Positions 41,616 to 50,768 of a stretch of 64,000 nt of DNA are shown piece after piece. The translations under genes were made by a program, and so were the position numbers. The notes beneath the pieces are model-generated. The model saw only the letters and a program-made list of their open reading frames with translations, made no database searches and was not told the origin of the DNA. Source of the DNA: Gemmatimonadota bacterium (GTDB lineage Bacteria > Gemmatimonadota > Gemmatimonadetes > Gemmatimonadales > Gemmatimonadaceae); assembly GCA_016714015.1 (NCBI GenBank), contig JADJNZ010000010.1, forward strand, positions 1 to 64,000, given 5' to 3'. The stretch's first letter is position 1, and every line of letters begins with the position of its first letter.

Positions 41616-42244
41616 TGCGCCTCGGTCTCGCGTCGCTGCTCGTGGCCGCTGGGTGCGCCTCGTTCGTGGCGCGCGATCCCGCGCCACTTCGGTCTCGGCA
41701 GGTGCGCCTCGATCATGGCATCACGCTGCCGGTCGCGCCGCTTCTCCTCACGCTCCCCGAGATCGCGACGTTCCGTTTCGTCGCGCCCGACTCGCTCGCC
41801 CTCGGGCTCACGGCGGAGGATGCGACGAGCGTCGGTCTCCGGGAACCGCGCGAGTTGCGTGAGGCCGTCGGGACGGTCCTGCTCGGACTCGGCTGGGAGG
41901 TCATTCCCGACTCTGCCGCGTTCGAGCTGGCGCTCTTCATGACCGCACGCACGGTACGACGGACGGAACAGCGGACGGAATCGTACCCCGATCCGAACGC
42001 GACGCTCCCGCGATGCGGCTACACGCGCGAGGATCGACCGGGCGTGAACTGTACGAAGGATCCGAACCCGGTACGCACGGTCAATGTCCCGGTCGTCGAT
42101 GTCGAGCGCCGCCTCATGCTGGTGCTGCGCCGCCGCGTGGATGGCGCGCACCATTGGTGGAGCTATGCCCCCGCGGATCTCGAGGGAGTGAAAGCCGCGG
42201 TCGCGCGAGACCTGCTCCGGATGCGGCTCACGCCCGCGCCGTGA
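41615..42244 (+). CDS. tandem lipoprotein family, copy 1
   Basis: This 209-aa protein starts at ATG 41615, overlapping the aminotransferase stop. Lipobox VAAG-C places the lipidated cysteine near residue 14. It shares with the next two genes a pattern of FRFVAPDSL, an EAVGTVLLGLGWEVIPDSAAFELALFMTART segment and LPRC...NCTKD with two cysteines, then a C-terminal VERRLMLVLRRRVDGA strand. The GW(x)VIPD..(x)F.L segment recalls DUF4136-type lipoproteins, only loosely. Function is unknown. Confidence 0.75.
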   Translation: MRLGLASLLVAAGCASFVARDPAPLRSRQVRLDHGITLPVAPLLLTLPEIATFRFVAPDSLALGLTAEDATSVGLREPRELREAVGTVLLGLGWEVIPDSAAFELALFMTARTVRRTEQRTESYPDPNATLPRCGYTREDRPGVNCTKDPNPVRTVNVPVVDVERRLMLVLRRRVDGAHHWWSYAPADLEGVKAAVARDLLRMRLTPAP

Positions 42245-42900
42245 TGTTCGTCGTCCGAGTCCCCATCATCGCGATGCTGCTCGTGGCCGCGGGCTGCGGA
42301 AGCAGGGTGGGGTCGCGCGGTCCGCGAGACGACGGCGCCCCAGTCGTCACGCGCCTGATCCCGCTCGGCGCGGGCATCGCCCTCCCCGCCGGGGAGATCA
42401 TCGCCGCGCTGCCCAAGGACGCGCGATATCGCTTCGTCGCACCGGACTCGCTCGTCCGTGGCGCGACCCGCGACGACCTGGCGGATGGGGCGACGGCGCG
42501 CGCGCTCCGTGCGAGCATCGGAACCGTTTTGCAGAGCCAAGGCTGGCGCGAGTCCCCCGACTCGTCGGGCTATGACCTCTCCGCCTTCGTCGCGACCAGG
42601 ACGGTGACGCGCACCGAGGAGCGTCACGAGAGCATCGCCCCGCCACCGACGGGCGGACTCCCCCGCTGTGATCCGTCGCGCGGGACGAACCAGCCGCGGT
42701 GCACGAGCGAGCCGGAGCGACCGCGCACGCGGACGGTCCGCGTTTCGGTGCCGGTGCCGGTGATGCGCGTGGTCGTGATCATGCGCCGCAGGAGTGACGG
42801 CGCGGTCCGGTACTGGATCCAGGAGGACCAGAGCCGTCCGTCCCTGGAGCCGCTCGTCGCGCGTGATCTCGTGCGCCTGTTCGCGCGCCGTGTCGACTGA
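42244..42900 (+). CDS. tandem lipoprotein family, copy 2
   Basis: This 218-aa protein overlaps copy 1 by one base (TGATG). Lipobox VAAG-C is at residue 18. It repeats the copy 1 blocks: YRFVAPDSLVRG, ASIGTVLQSQGWRESPDSSGYDLSAFVATRTVTRTEERHES, GLPRC...QPRCTSE and VMRVVVIMRRRSDGAVRYW. It and copy 1 are the closest pair. Confidence 0.75.
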   Translation: MFVVRVPIIAMLLVAAGCGSRVGSRGPRDDGAPVVTRLIPLGAGIALPAGEIIAALPKDARYRFVAPDSLVRGATRDDLADGATARALRASIGTVLQSQGWRESPDSSGYDLSAFVATRTVTRTEERHESIAPPPTGGLPRCDPSRGTNQPRCTSEPERPRTRTVRVSVPVPVMRVVVIMRRRSDGAVRYWIQEDQSRPSLEPLVARDLVRLFARRVD

Positions 42901-42946
42901 CGATCCGCGATCCTCCCGCGCGGTCGCGCTCGCCGCGCCCGGACGC

Positions 42947-42954
42947 TACCTTCT
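42947..42954 (+). promoter_or_regulatory. TANNTTYC box before lipoprotein copy 3
   Basis: TACCTTCT ends 4 nt before ATG 42959, suggesting copy 3 has its own promoter, unlike copies 1 and 2. Confidence 0.4.
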
Positions 42955-42958
42955 CGCG

Positions 42959-43648
42959 ATGCAGGCGACCCGCGGGGAGCACGTCGCTTCGATCGAGCGT
43001 GATGTGCGCGCGATTCTCCGGCGGCGCGCGCTCGTCATCGGAACGCTCGTGGCCGCCGCCACCGCGGCCTGCGCGACCACCGGCGGTCGGACCGCCACGC
43101 GCGAGTTCGTGGGTGGCACGGCCCTCGCGCCCGGCGCGGCCCTCACCTCGCTACCGGACAGCGGCAGCTACGCGTGGATCGATGCGTCCGCGAGCATCCT
43201 GCACGCGACCGTGGCGGACGACCGACGGAGCGAGGACCCAGGGATGCCAGGGCTGCGCGAGGACGTCGCCATCGTCCTGCGCGCGCGGGGCTGGCGCGAG
43301 GTGCCGGCGGACGAGGCGGGGTACCGCCTCACGATCGCGCGCATCCATCGTCCCGATCCGGCGCGCAATCCGGCGCAGAACAGCGGCCTCCTCCCCAACG
43401 CCGCGATGCCGCGCTGCACTGGCGCCGTCGGCGAGCGTCGCGACGTGAACTGCACCACGCGCCCCGACGACGTCCGGAGTGGGGATCCGATGACGATCGA
43501 TCGATACGGCTCTTGGGTGGTCCTCGTGATGCGCCGACGCGACGGCGCACTGTATACGGCGAAGCGGACATTGGTGTGGGATCAGCAGCCCGCCGACGTC
43601 GATTTTGCCGAGCCGGTGTTCCTCCTCCTGCGCGCGGCTCGCCCATAG
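42959..43648 (+). CDS. tandem lipoprotein family, copy 3 (divergent)
   Basis: This 229-aa protein starts at ATG 42959 (MQATRGEHVASIERDV). It has a longer N-terminal basic part before the hydrophobic signal and lipobox ATAA-C near residue 41. Conserved blocks are EDVAIVLRARGWREVPADEAGYRLTIARI, AMPRC...VNCTTR and YGSWVVLVMRRRDGALY. It lacks the early APDSL phrase in the exact form. It lies 58 bp after copy 2 with its own promoter-like box. Confidence 0.7.
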   Translation: MQATRGEHVASIERDVRAILRRRALVIGTLVAAATAACATTGGRTATREFVGGTALAPGAALTSLPDSGSYAWIDASASILHATVADDRRSEDPGMPGLREDVAIVLRARGWREVPADEAGYRLTIARIHRPDPARNPAQNSGLLPNAAMPRCTGAVGERRDVNCTTRPDDVRSGDPMTIDRYGSWVVLVMRRRDGALYTAKRTLVWDQQPADVDFAEPVFLLLRAARP

Positions 43649-43763
43649 CGGTCGGCCGCGCCTGCGTTCCGCAGCCGCTTCGCGTAGTTTCCCGGCACGC
43701 GCCCCGCGGTGCGTGCGCGCACGGTCTGCGCGGCCACATCCCTTCTCGCGAGCCACCGATCCG

Positions 43764-45893
43764 ATGCGACGTTCGCTCTCCTTCCTCGCCCTCCTGATGC
43801 TTCCCGCCGCGCTCCCCGCGCAGCGCGCGATGCTTCCCAACGACTGGCACCGCGTCACCACCCTCTCCGCGCCGGCGATGTCGCCGGACGGCAAGCTCGT
43901 GGCCTTCACCGTCACGACGGTGAACGAGCGCGAGAACCGTCGGCACAACGAGGTATGGGTGGTCTCGACCACCGGCGGCGATCCGATGCGCTACACGGCG
44001 CCGGCCACCGAGAGCAGCAACCCGCGGTTCTCGCCGGACGGCAAGTGGCTCTTCTTCTCGTCGCAGCGGTCGGGCGGCACGGGCAACACCTGGGCGATCC
44101 GCATGGACGCCCCCGGCGGCGAGGCCACGCAACCGGCCGACTATCCGGCGGGCTCCTGGCCGCGCGACGGCAAGTTCGCCGCATTCAGCGCGACGGTGAC
44201 GACGGAAGGGCAGGGCGGACCGCGCGCCGACAGCTCGCGCGCCGACCCGTATGCGAAGATGGCGCCGATGGCGCGTCCGCCGTACGGCGCGATCACGCGC
44301 CCGGTGGACCCGTCGCGCTTCGATGGCCGCCACATCACCGAGACGCGCTACAAGGCCAACGGCCAGGGGTTCCTCCCCGGACCGCGCGAGGCGCGCGTGA
44401 TCCGGCCGGAGCAGATCTTTACGCAGGTCCCGGGCGCCAAGCGCGTGCAGGTCACCGACACCCGCTACTCGCATCGCTCGGTCACCGTCTCGCCCGACGG
44501 CAAGTGGATCGCGTTCATCGCCGACGTCGACCTCCGGTCGGATTCCGTCGTCGCGCGCACCGCGGACTCGCTCGCGCTGCTCCCGTACGATGCCGCGCGC
44601 GACGAGGTCGACCGCAATCTCAATGACATCTATGTGATCCCGGTCGCGGGCGGCACGCCGCGCAAGGTCGCGACGATCCCCGGCGCCGAGTCCGACCTCG
44701 CGTGGTCGCCCGATGGCCGCCGGATCGCGTTCATCCATCGCCCCGGTCGCGTGAAGCAGGCGCACCTCGGCGTCCTCGACGTCGCGAGCGGTCAGGTCAC
44801 GCCGCTCGCGCCGGACTGGCGGTACGAGCCGAACGGCCTCGAGTGGCTCCCCGCCGGCGACATCGCGGTCTGGGCCGACATCGGTGGATCGAGCGGTCTC
44901 TTCATGATCAACCCGCGCGACGGGCGCCTCCGCGAATCGCTCGGCGGGCGCCGCAAGATGAGCGGCTTCACCTTCGACGGCGCGGGTCGGCAGGTCGCGT
45001 ACGTCGCGACGAGCGTGAACGCGCCGACCGAGTTGTTCATCGCCGGCGCCGACGGCAAGGGGGAGCGCAAGCTCACCAGCTTCAACGACGCGCTCAACCG
45101 CGATGTCGCCTGGTCCGGGGCGGAGCGCTTCACCTATCGCTCGGTCGGCGACCTCGAGATCGAGGGCTGGCTCATGAAGCCGTTCGGCTACGTCGAGGGC
45201 CGGAAGTACCCGCTCGTGCTCTACATCCACGGCGGCCCGCACAGCCAGTATGGCGAGCAGTGGTTCGACGAGACGCAGAACCTCGCGGCCGCGGGGTTCA
45301 TGGTGCTCTACACCAACCCGCGCGGCTCCAGCGGGTACGGCGCGGACTTCACCTACTCCACCCGAGGCCGCTGGTTCGCCGAGGACTTCCAGGACCTCAT
45401 GAAGGCAGTGGACATCGCCGCGGCGCGCGCCGATGTCGACTCGACCCGCATGGGGGTCACCGGCGGCTCCTACGGCGGCGTGATGACGGCTTGGATCACC
45501 ACCAAGACCGACCGCTTCAAGGCGGCGCAGGCCGATCGCATGATCAGCAACTGGTGGTCATGGTACGGCACCTCCGACGCGCAGGGCCTCACCGAGTTCG
45601 AGTTCTACGGCCGGCCGCAGGACAACCCGGCGATGTACGACTCGCTCTCGCCCATCCGGAACGTGCGGCGCGTGCGCACGCCGACGTTCATCCTCCAGAG
45701 CGAGGAGGACCACCGGACGCCGATGACGGACGCCGAGCAGTGGTTCGCCGCGCTCAAGCGGCAGGGCGTGCCGGTGGAGTTCGTGCGCTACCCGCGCTCG
45801 ACGCACGACCTCTCGCGCACGGGCGAGCCCTGGCTGCTCGTCGACCGCCTCGGGCGGTTGCGCGACTGGTTCGGGTACTGGCTCAAGCCCTGA
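43764..45893 (+). CDS. secreted S9 family peptidase (prolyl oligopeptidase-like)
   Basis: This 709-aa protein starts at ATG 43764 with a signal peptide (MRRSLSFLALLMLPAALPAQ). The N-terminal half is a WD40/PD40-like beta-propeller (APAMSPDGKLVAFTVT, NPRFSPDGKWLFFSSQ, SDLAWSPDGRRIAFIH). The C-terminal alpha/beta-hydrolase has nucleophile GGSYGGVMTAW (Ser at about 569), acid in LQSEEDHRTPM (about 648) and histidine in RSTHDLSRTG (about 679). It should cleave short peptides, as acylaminoacyl peptidases do, in the periplasm. Confidence 0.94.
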   Translation: MRRSLSFLALLMLPAALPAQRAMLPNDWHRVTTLSAPAMSPDGKLVAFTVTTVNERENRRHNEVWVVSTTGGDPMRYTAPATESSNPRFSPDGKWLFFSSQRSGGTGNTWAIRMDAPGGEATQPADYPAGSWPRDGKFAAFSATVTTEGQGGPRADSSRADPYAKMAPMARPPYGAITRPVDPSRFDGRHITETRYKANGQGFLPGPREARVIRPEQIFTQVPGAKRVQVTDTRYSHRSVTVSPDGKWIAFIADVDLRSDSVVARTADSLALLPYDAARDEVDRNLNDIYVIPVAGGTPRKVATIPGAESDLAWSPDGRRIAFIHRPGRVKQAHLGVLDVASGQVTPLAPDWRYEPNGLEWLPAGDIAVWADIGGSSGLFMINPRDGRLRESLGGRRKMSGFTFDGAGRQVAYVATSVNAPTELFIAGADGKGERKLTSFNDALNRDVAWSGAERFTYRSVGDLEIEGWLMKPFGYVEGRKYPLVLYIHGGPHSQYGEQWFDETQNLAAAGFMVLYTNPRGSSGYGADFTYSTRGRWFAEDFQDLMKAVDIAAARADVDSTRMGVTGGSYGGVMTAWITTKTDRFKAAQADRMISNWWSWYGTSDAQGLTEFEFYGRPQDNPAMYDSLSPIRNVRRVRTPTFILQSEEDHRTPMTDAEQWFAALKRQGVPVEFVRYPRSTHDLSRTGEPWLLVDRLGRLRDWFGYWLKP

Positions 45894-45911
45894 TCGATCG
45901 ACGCCCGCCCG

Positions 45912-47228
45912 TCAGCGCACGACGGCGCCGCCCTTCATCACGAAGCGGATGCGCCGGAGTGCGCTGATGTCGGCGGTCGGGTCCCCCTCGACCGCGACGA
46001 GATCGGCCAGCAGCCCGTCGCGGATCGAGCCGAGCTCGCTGGACAGCCCGAACAGCCGCGCATTCCCACTCGTCGCGGCGCGGAGCGCTGCTGGGGCGCG
46101 CAACCCGTACGCGACCATCAACTCGGCCTCCCATGCGTTGGTGCCGTGCGCGTACACCCCCGCGTCGCCACCCATGCAGAGCGGGACGCCGGCCTCGATC
46201 GCGAGGCGGAACGACGCGCGCTTCGCGAGCATCCGTGCGGTGGGCGCCTGTCCCTCCCGCCATCCCGCGTGCCGCGCCGTCGCCTCGACGGCCGCGAGCG
46301 TCGCGCAGTATCCGACGCCACGCGCGGCCATCAGGCGGAACGTCTCCGCGGTGCCGCCGTCGCCGTGCTCGATCATCGCCACGCCGGCGCGCACGGCGCG
46401 CTGCATCCCCTCGTCGGTGGCCGCGTGCGCCACGACCTTCCGCCCGCTCGACGCGGCGACCTCGACGAGCGTCCGCAACTCGGCTTCCGTGAAGGTGGGT
46501 CGTGCCTCGCTGTTCGGGCCCCACCGGTAGTCGGCGTAGACCTTCACCCAGTCGGCCCCGTGGCCGATCTGGTCGCGCGCCGCACGCGTGAGCCCTTCGG
46601 TGCCATCCGCCTCCGTCGCGCCCTGCGGCGCCTCCCATTCGCTCGCGAAGCCCTTCGGGCCGTACGACCCCGTCGCGACGATCGCCTTCGACGAGATCAG
46701 CAACCGGGGGCCCGGGATGATCCCCTGGTCGATCGCCTGCTTGAGCCCGAAGTCGGCGTAGCCGGCGCCCTCGGTGCCGAGGTCTCGCGCCGTGGTGAAG
46801 CCGGCCTCGAGGGTCGCGCGCGCGTGATTGACGGCGCGCGCCGTGCGCAGGCTGAGCGGCTCCTTCAGCACCTGGTCGTTCCAACTCGTCTCGTCGTACG
46901 GATGGAGGAAGAGGTGCGTGTGGCCCTCGATCAGCCCGGGGATGAGCGTCGTGCCGCGCAGCTCGCGCACGGTCGTCCCCTCGGGTGCACGCACTTGTGC
47001 GCGCGGGCCCACCGCCGCGATCCGTTGTCCGCGCACGAGTACGACCCAACCCGTACGCGCCGAGTCCTCGGTCCCCAGGAAGACACGGTCGGGCACGAGC
47101 AGCGTCAGCGCGTCCTGCGCCGCCGCCTCTCCCGTCGCGAAGGGGTTCGCCAGCGCGAGGGCCACGGCGAACGCCGCCGTCGCCAGACGCGACGACGCTC
47201 CGGGGTGCATCCGACGGTCTCCGCTCAT
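45912..47228 (-). CDS. secreted metal-dependent amidohydrolase
   Basis: The start ATG 47228 (MSGDRRMHPGASS) overlaps the upstream stop by ATGA. The 438-aa protein has a signal-like segment (residues 15-37). It shows the amidohydrolase HxH motif GLIEGHTHLFLHPYDETSW, the carbamylated-lysine strand WVKVYADYRWGP, then KVVAHAATDEGM, MIEHGDGG and the final metal ligand in LCMGGDAGVYAHGTN. These match imidazolonepropionase-like or prolidase-type secreted amidohydrolases. It is second in a minus-strand operon with DUF502 and convergent with the S9 peptidase (19 bp apart). Confidence 0.9.
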   Translation of the reverse strand: MSGDRRMHPGASSRLATAAFAVALALANPFATGEAAAQDALTLLVPDRVFLGTEDSARTGWVVLVRGQRIAAVGPRAQVRAPEGTTVRELRGTTLIPGLIEGHTHLFLHPYDETSWNDQVLKEPLSLRTARAVNHARATLEAGFTTARDLGTEGAGYADFGLKQAIDQGIIPGPRLLISSKAIVATGSYGPKGFASEWEAPQGATEADGTEGLTRAARDQIGHGADWVKVYADYRWGPNSEARPTFTEAELRTLVEVAASSGRKVVAHAATDEGMQRAVRAGVAMIEHGDGGTAETFRLMAARGVGYCATLAAVEATARHAGWREGQAPTARMLAKRASFRLAIEAGVPLCMGGDAGVYAHGTNAWEAELMVAYGLRAPAALRAATSGNARLFGLSSELGSIRDGLLADLVAVEGDPTADISALRRIRFVMKGGAVVR

Positions 47229-47782
47229 GTCCGTTGCTCCGGCACGTCGGTGACCCCGCCCGACACGATGAACGCCAGCACATCCGAACTCGGCGCCGTC
47301 AGTCGCGTCACGCGGTCGCCCGGGACCACCACCAGCTGGCCCGCGAAGTTGTACGACTGGGGGAAGTAGACCGCCACATCGCCCGGCAGCCCGAGCGTCG
47401 TGAGCGACGATTGCGTGATGAATCCGAACGTGCGGACCGCCTTGTCCTGCGAGAGCGCCACCAGCACCGGCTGGTCGAAGCGGCGCTTCTCGCCCACGAA
47501 CGCGTTGAGCAGGTCCTTCGTCGAGGAGTAGAGCAGCCGCACGAAGGGCAGCCGGTTCAGGAGCTCCTCCATCCAGCGCTCCGCTTGCGCCCAGAGGAAG
47601 GTCGTGCCGAGGAACCCGACGAGCGTGATCCCGGCGATCGTGATCGCGAACCCCGCGCCGGGGATGGGCAGCCCGAGCCAGCCATCGACGCGGGTCAGCA
47701 CGATCCAGCAGACGGCGATCGTGACCACGAGCGGCACCGTGAGGACCAGGCCGCGCAGGAAGTACGTGAGCAGCTTCTTCAT
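47225..47782 (-). CDS. DUF502 family membrane protein
   Basis: The 185-aa protein starts at ATG 47782. Two membrane segments (LRGLVLTVPLVVTIAVCWIVL and FAITIAGITLVGFLGTTFLW) precede the conserved cytosolic part: LNRLPFVRLLYSSTKDLLNAF, KAVRTFGFITQ and VAVYFPQSYNFAGQLVVVP. DUF502 proteins are widespread in bacteria and plant plastids without an assigned activity. Start and stop overlap (ATGA) couples it to the amidohydrolase. Confidence 0.9.
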   Translation of the reverse strand: MKKLLTYFLRGLVLTVPLVVTIAVCWIVLTRVDGWLGLPIPGAGFAITIAGITLVGFLGTTFLWAQAERWMEELLNRLPFVRLLYSSTKDLLNAFVGEKRRFDQPVLVALSQDKAVRTFGFITQSSLTTLGLPGDVAVYFPQSYNFAGQLVVVPGDRVTRLTAPSSDVLAFIVSGGVTDVPEQRT

Positions 47783-47858
47783 GGGCACACAGCGGGAGGG
47801 GAGGATGATGCGTAACTTGTGAGCCGTTGGCAGAAGATAACCCCCGACCCCGCACCCC

Positions 47859-50741
47859 ATGGTCATGCGCGCCCTCCGCCTCCTCGTCCTGCTCGCCTTC
47901 GCGCCGCTTGCCCTCTCGGCCCAGGCCGCCCGGAAGCCGCTGACGCAGGACACCTACGACCTCTGGCGGTCGATCCTCCAGCCGACGCTCTCGGCCGACG
48001 GGAAGTGGGCCGTCTATACGCTCTCGCCCACCCTCGGGGACGGCGAGCTCGTCGCGCGCGCCACCACCGGCACCACCGAGCACCGCGTCGCGCGCGGCTG
48101 GACCGGACGGCCGCTGATGAGCGTGACCGGCCAGCCGTTCAGCGCGCAGGCGGCCACCGTGACCGCCGATTCGCGCCACGTGCTCTTCCTCCAGTATCCG
48201 ACCAAGGCCGCCTCCGATTCCGCGCGCGGTCGGCGCGGGCGCGCGGCCGAGGCTCCGAAGAACAAGCTCGCGATCCTCGCGCTCGCCGACGGCAAGGTGA
48301 CCCTCGTCGACCGGGTGCGCGGCTTCCAGGTCGCGCGCGACGGCGGCCGATTCGTCGCCTACCAGATCGACGCGGATACCACGCCTGCCGCCGGCGCGCG
48401 CGGGGCGAACGGGCGTGCCGCGGCCGCGGAAGGGCCAGCGCGCGACTCCGCGGCCACACCGGCCAAGCGCAAGGATGCCGGCGCACCACTGGTGCTCCGC
48501 GAACTCGCGACCGGCGCCGAGGTGCGGATCGAGGGCGTCACCAACTACACGATCGATCGCGGCGAGCGCTATCTCGTCTACAGCGTCACCGGCGCCGACT
48601 CGCTCGGCATCGACGGCGTCTACGTGCGCACGCTCGCAACGGGCGCCGTCACGCCGCTCAAGGTCGCGACGGGGAACTATCGAAGCCTCGTGGTCGACGA
48701 GGCCGCGACGCAGGTCGCGTTCGTGACCGACGCCGACGAGTGGAAGAACGAGAAGGCGCGCGTCACGCTCTATCATGCCTCGCTTGCCGGCACGCGACAG
48801 AAGCCGGGGGTCCAGCCCGCCACGATCGCGGTCGCTGCAGGTGCCGCCGGCGAGGGCCTCAAGATCGCCGACCGTGGCGCGGTGGAGTTCGTGCGCGGTG
48901 GTGGCGTCCTCCGCTTCGGCATCGCGCACGTCGCTCCCGATTCCATCCCCGCCGACTCGCTCGCCGAACGTGCGATCGTTGACCTCTGGCACTGGCGTGA
49001 CACGCGTCCGCAACCGATGCAGCGGCTGCAGGCGGGGCAGGACCGCGGTCGCAGCTATCCGGCGGTGTTCCACGTCGCGACGCGCAGCTTCCGTCGGATC
49101 GCCGACGACTCGATGCCCACCGCGCAGTTCTCCGACGATGGGCGCACGGCGGTCGCGACGACCGACGTGCCGTACGAGCTCGACGCGATCGCGGGCGAGG
49201 GCGGCAACGACATCCGCGTGATCAATACCGTCACCGGCGTCACGCGCCAGGTCGCGACGAAGGTGCGCGGCAACGGCCAGTTGTCTCCCGCCGCGCGCTT
49301 CGTCATCTGGTGGGAGAAGGGGGCGTGGCGCGCGCACGACATCGCCGCCGACCGCACCCGCGACCTGACGAGCGGCATCAGCGGCGTGAAGTTCGACCAG
49401 GAGACGCACGACACCCCGGGCGACCCGAGCCCGTGGGGTGTCGGCGGCTGGACCAAGGACGATGCGCGCGTGCTCATCTACGACCGCTTCGACATCTGGG
49501 AGATCGATCCGCTCGGGATCGTGGCGCCGCGCAACCTGACGGACGGGGCAGGGCGCCGGGGCCAGCTCACCTTCCGCCTGCTGGACCTCGATCCCGAGGA
49601 GCGCTTCTACGATCCGACGCAGCCGTTGCTGCTCCGTACCTTTGACAACGTCACGAAGCACGCAGGCTTCTATCGCGACCGCGTCGGCGTCACGGGTGGG
49701 CCCGAGCGCCTGCTCATGGCGCCCAAGTCATTCCCGGTCGTGCAGAAGGCGCGCAAGTCCGACCAGCTCCTCGTCGCGCGCGCCGACTACCGCGAGTTCC
49801 CCGACCTCTGGACCGGCACGACGTTCGATGGCCTGACGCGGATCACCGATGCGATGCCGGAGCAGGCGCAGTACTCGTGGGGTGATGTCGAACTGGTGAA
49901 GTGGGACAACAGCGACGGCGTGCCGATGGAAGGGCTGCTCTACAAGCCCGAGGGCTTCGATCCCTCCAAGCGGTACCCGATGATCACGTACTTCTACGAG
50001 CAGCTGTCCGACGGGCTCTACAACTACAATCGCCCGGCGGGCCGCAACGTCATCAACCCGGTCGTGTACACGAGCCTCGGCTACCTCGTGTTCATGCCCA
50101 ACATCCACTACACGCCCGGCTATCCCGGGCCCAGCTCGGTGAAGTCGATCGTGCCCGGCGTGCAGTCGCTCATCGCGCGCGGCATCGCCGATCCCCGGCG
50201 TCAGGGGATCAGCGGACAGTCGTGGGGTGGGTACCAGACCGCGTACATCATCACGCAGACCAATCTCTTCGCCGCCGCCGTGCCCAATGCGACGGTCGTG
50301 AACATGTTCTCGGCGTACGGCGGCATCCGCTGGGAGTCGGGCGTGGAGCGCGCGATCGTGAACTACGAGCGCGGGCAGAGCCGGATCGGCGGGTCGATCT
50401 GGGAGTATCCGGAGCGCTACGAGGAGAACTCGCCCCTCTTCCGCCTCGACCGCGTGACCACGCCCGTCCTCTTCATGGCGAACGACAATGACGGCGCGGT
50501 GCCGTGGTACCAGGGCATCGAGTTCTTCATCGCCATGCGCCGACTGGGCAAGGAGGCGTACATGGTGAACTACAACGGGGACGCCCACAACCCGCGGAAG
50601 TACGCCAACCAGAAGGACATCGACCGCCGGATGCAGCAGTTCTTCGCGCACCACCTGCTCGGCGCGCCCGCGCCCGAGTGGATGCAGCGCGGGATCCCCT
50701 TCCTCGAGAAGGGCCGCGACCAGATGCCGGCGCGGCCCTAG
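47859..50741 (+). CDS. large secreted S9 family peptidase (DPP-IV-like)
   Basis: This 960-aa protein has a signal peptide (MRALRLLVLLAFAPLALSAQ, from residue 3; the second Met is an alternative start). A long propeller region follows, with an insertion of low-complexity Ala-rich sequence near residues 180-210. The C-terminal hydrolase has GISGQSWGGYQTAYI (Ser about 787), ANDNDGAVPWYQ (Asp about 876) and NGDAHNPRK (His about 909). QSWGG replaces the more usual GxSYGG at the nucleophile elbow, as in other members of this long S9 group. It is expected to act on peptides in the periplasm. Confidence 0.92.
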   Translation: MVMRALRLLVLLAFAPLALSAQAARKPLTQDTYDLWRSILQPTLSADGKWAVYTLSPTLGDGELVARATTGTTEHRVARGWTGRPLMSVTGQPFSAQAATVTADSRHVLFLQYPTKAASDSARGRRGRAAEAPKNKLAILALADGKVTLVDRVRGFQVARDGGRFVAYQIDADTTPAAGARGANGRAAAAEGPARDSAATPAKRKDAGAPLVLRELATGAEVRIEGVTNYTIDRGERYLVYSVTGADSLGIDGVYVRTLATGAVTPLKVATGNYRSLVVDEAATQVAFVTDADEWKNEKARVTLYHASLAGTRQKPGVQPATIAVAAGAAGEGLKIADRGAVEFVRGGGVLRFGIAHVAPDSIPADSLAERAIVDLWHWRDTRPQPMQRLQAGQDRGRSYPAVFHVATRSFRRIADDSMPTAQFSDDGRTAVATTDVPYELDAIAGEGGNDIRVINTVTGVTRQVATKVRGNGQLSPAARFVIWWEKGAWRAHDIAADRTRDLTSGISGVKFDQETHDTPGDPSPWGVGGWTKDDARVLIYDRFDIWEIDPLGIVAPRNLTDGAGRRGQLTFRLLDLDPEERFYDPTQPLLLRTFDNVTKHAGFYRDRVGVTGGPERLLMAPKSFPVVQKARKSDQLLVARADYREFPDLWTGTTFDGLTRITDAMPEQAQYSWGDVELVKWDNSDGVPMEGLLYKPEGFDPSKRYPMITYFYEQLSDGLYNYNRPAGRNVINPVVYTSLGYLVFMPNIHYTPGYPGPSSVKSIVPGVQSLIARGIADPRRQGISGQSWGGYQTAYIITQTNLFAAAVPNATVVNMFSAYGGIRWESGVERAIVNYERGQSRIGGSIWEYPERYEENSPLFRLDRVTTPVLFMANDNDGAVPWYQGIEFFIAMRRLGKEAYMVNYNGDAHNPRKYANQKDIDRRMQQFFAHHLLGAPAPEWMQRGIPFLEKGRDQMPARP

Positions 50742-50768
50742 ACGAACGACGACCTCAGTCCGGCGGGG

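Noticed and set aside
45912..49661. 1249-aa minus-strand ORF reading through amidohydrolase, DUF502 and into the S9 gene
   Set aside because: Only the last 438 residues (start 47228) are a recognisable protein. The rest is antisense or out of frame with real genes.
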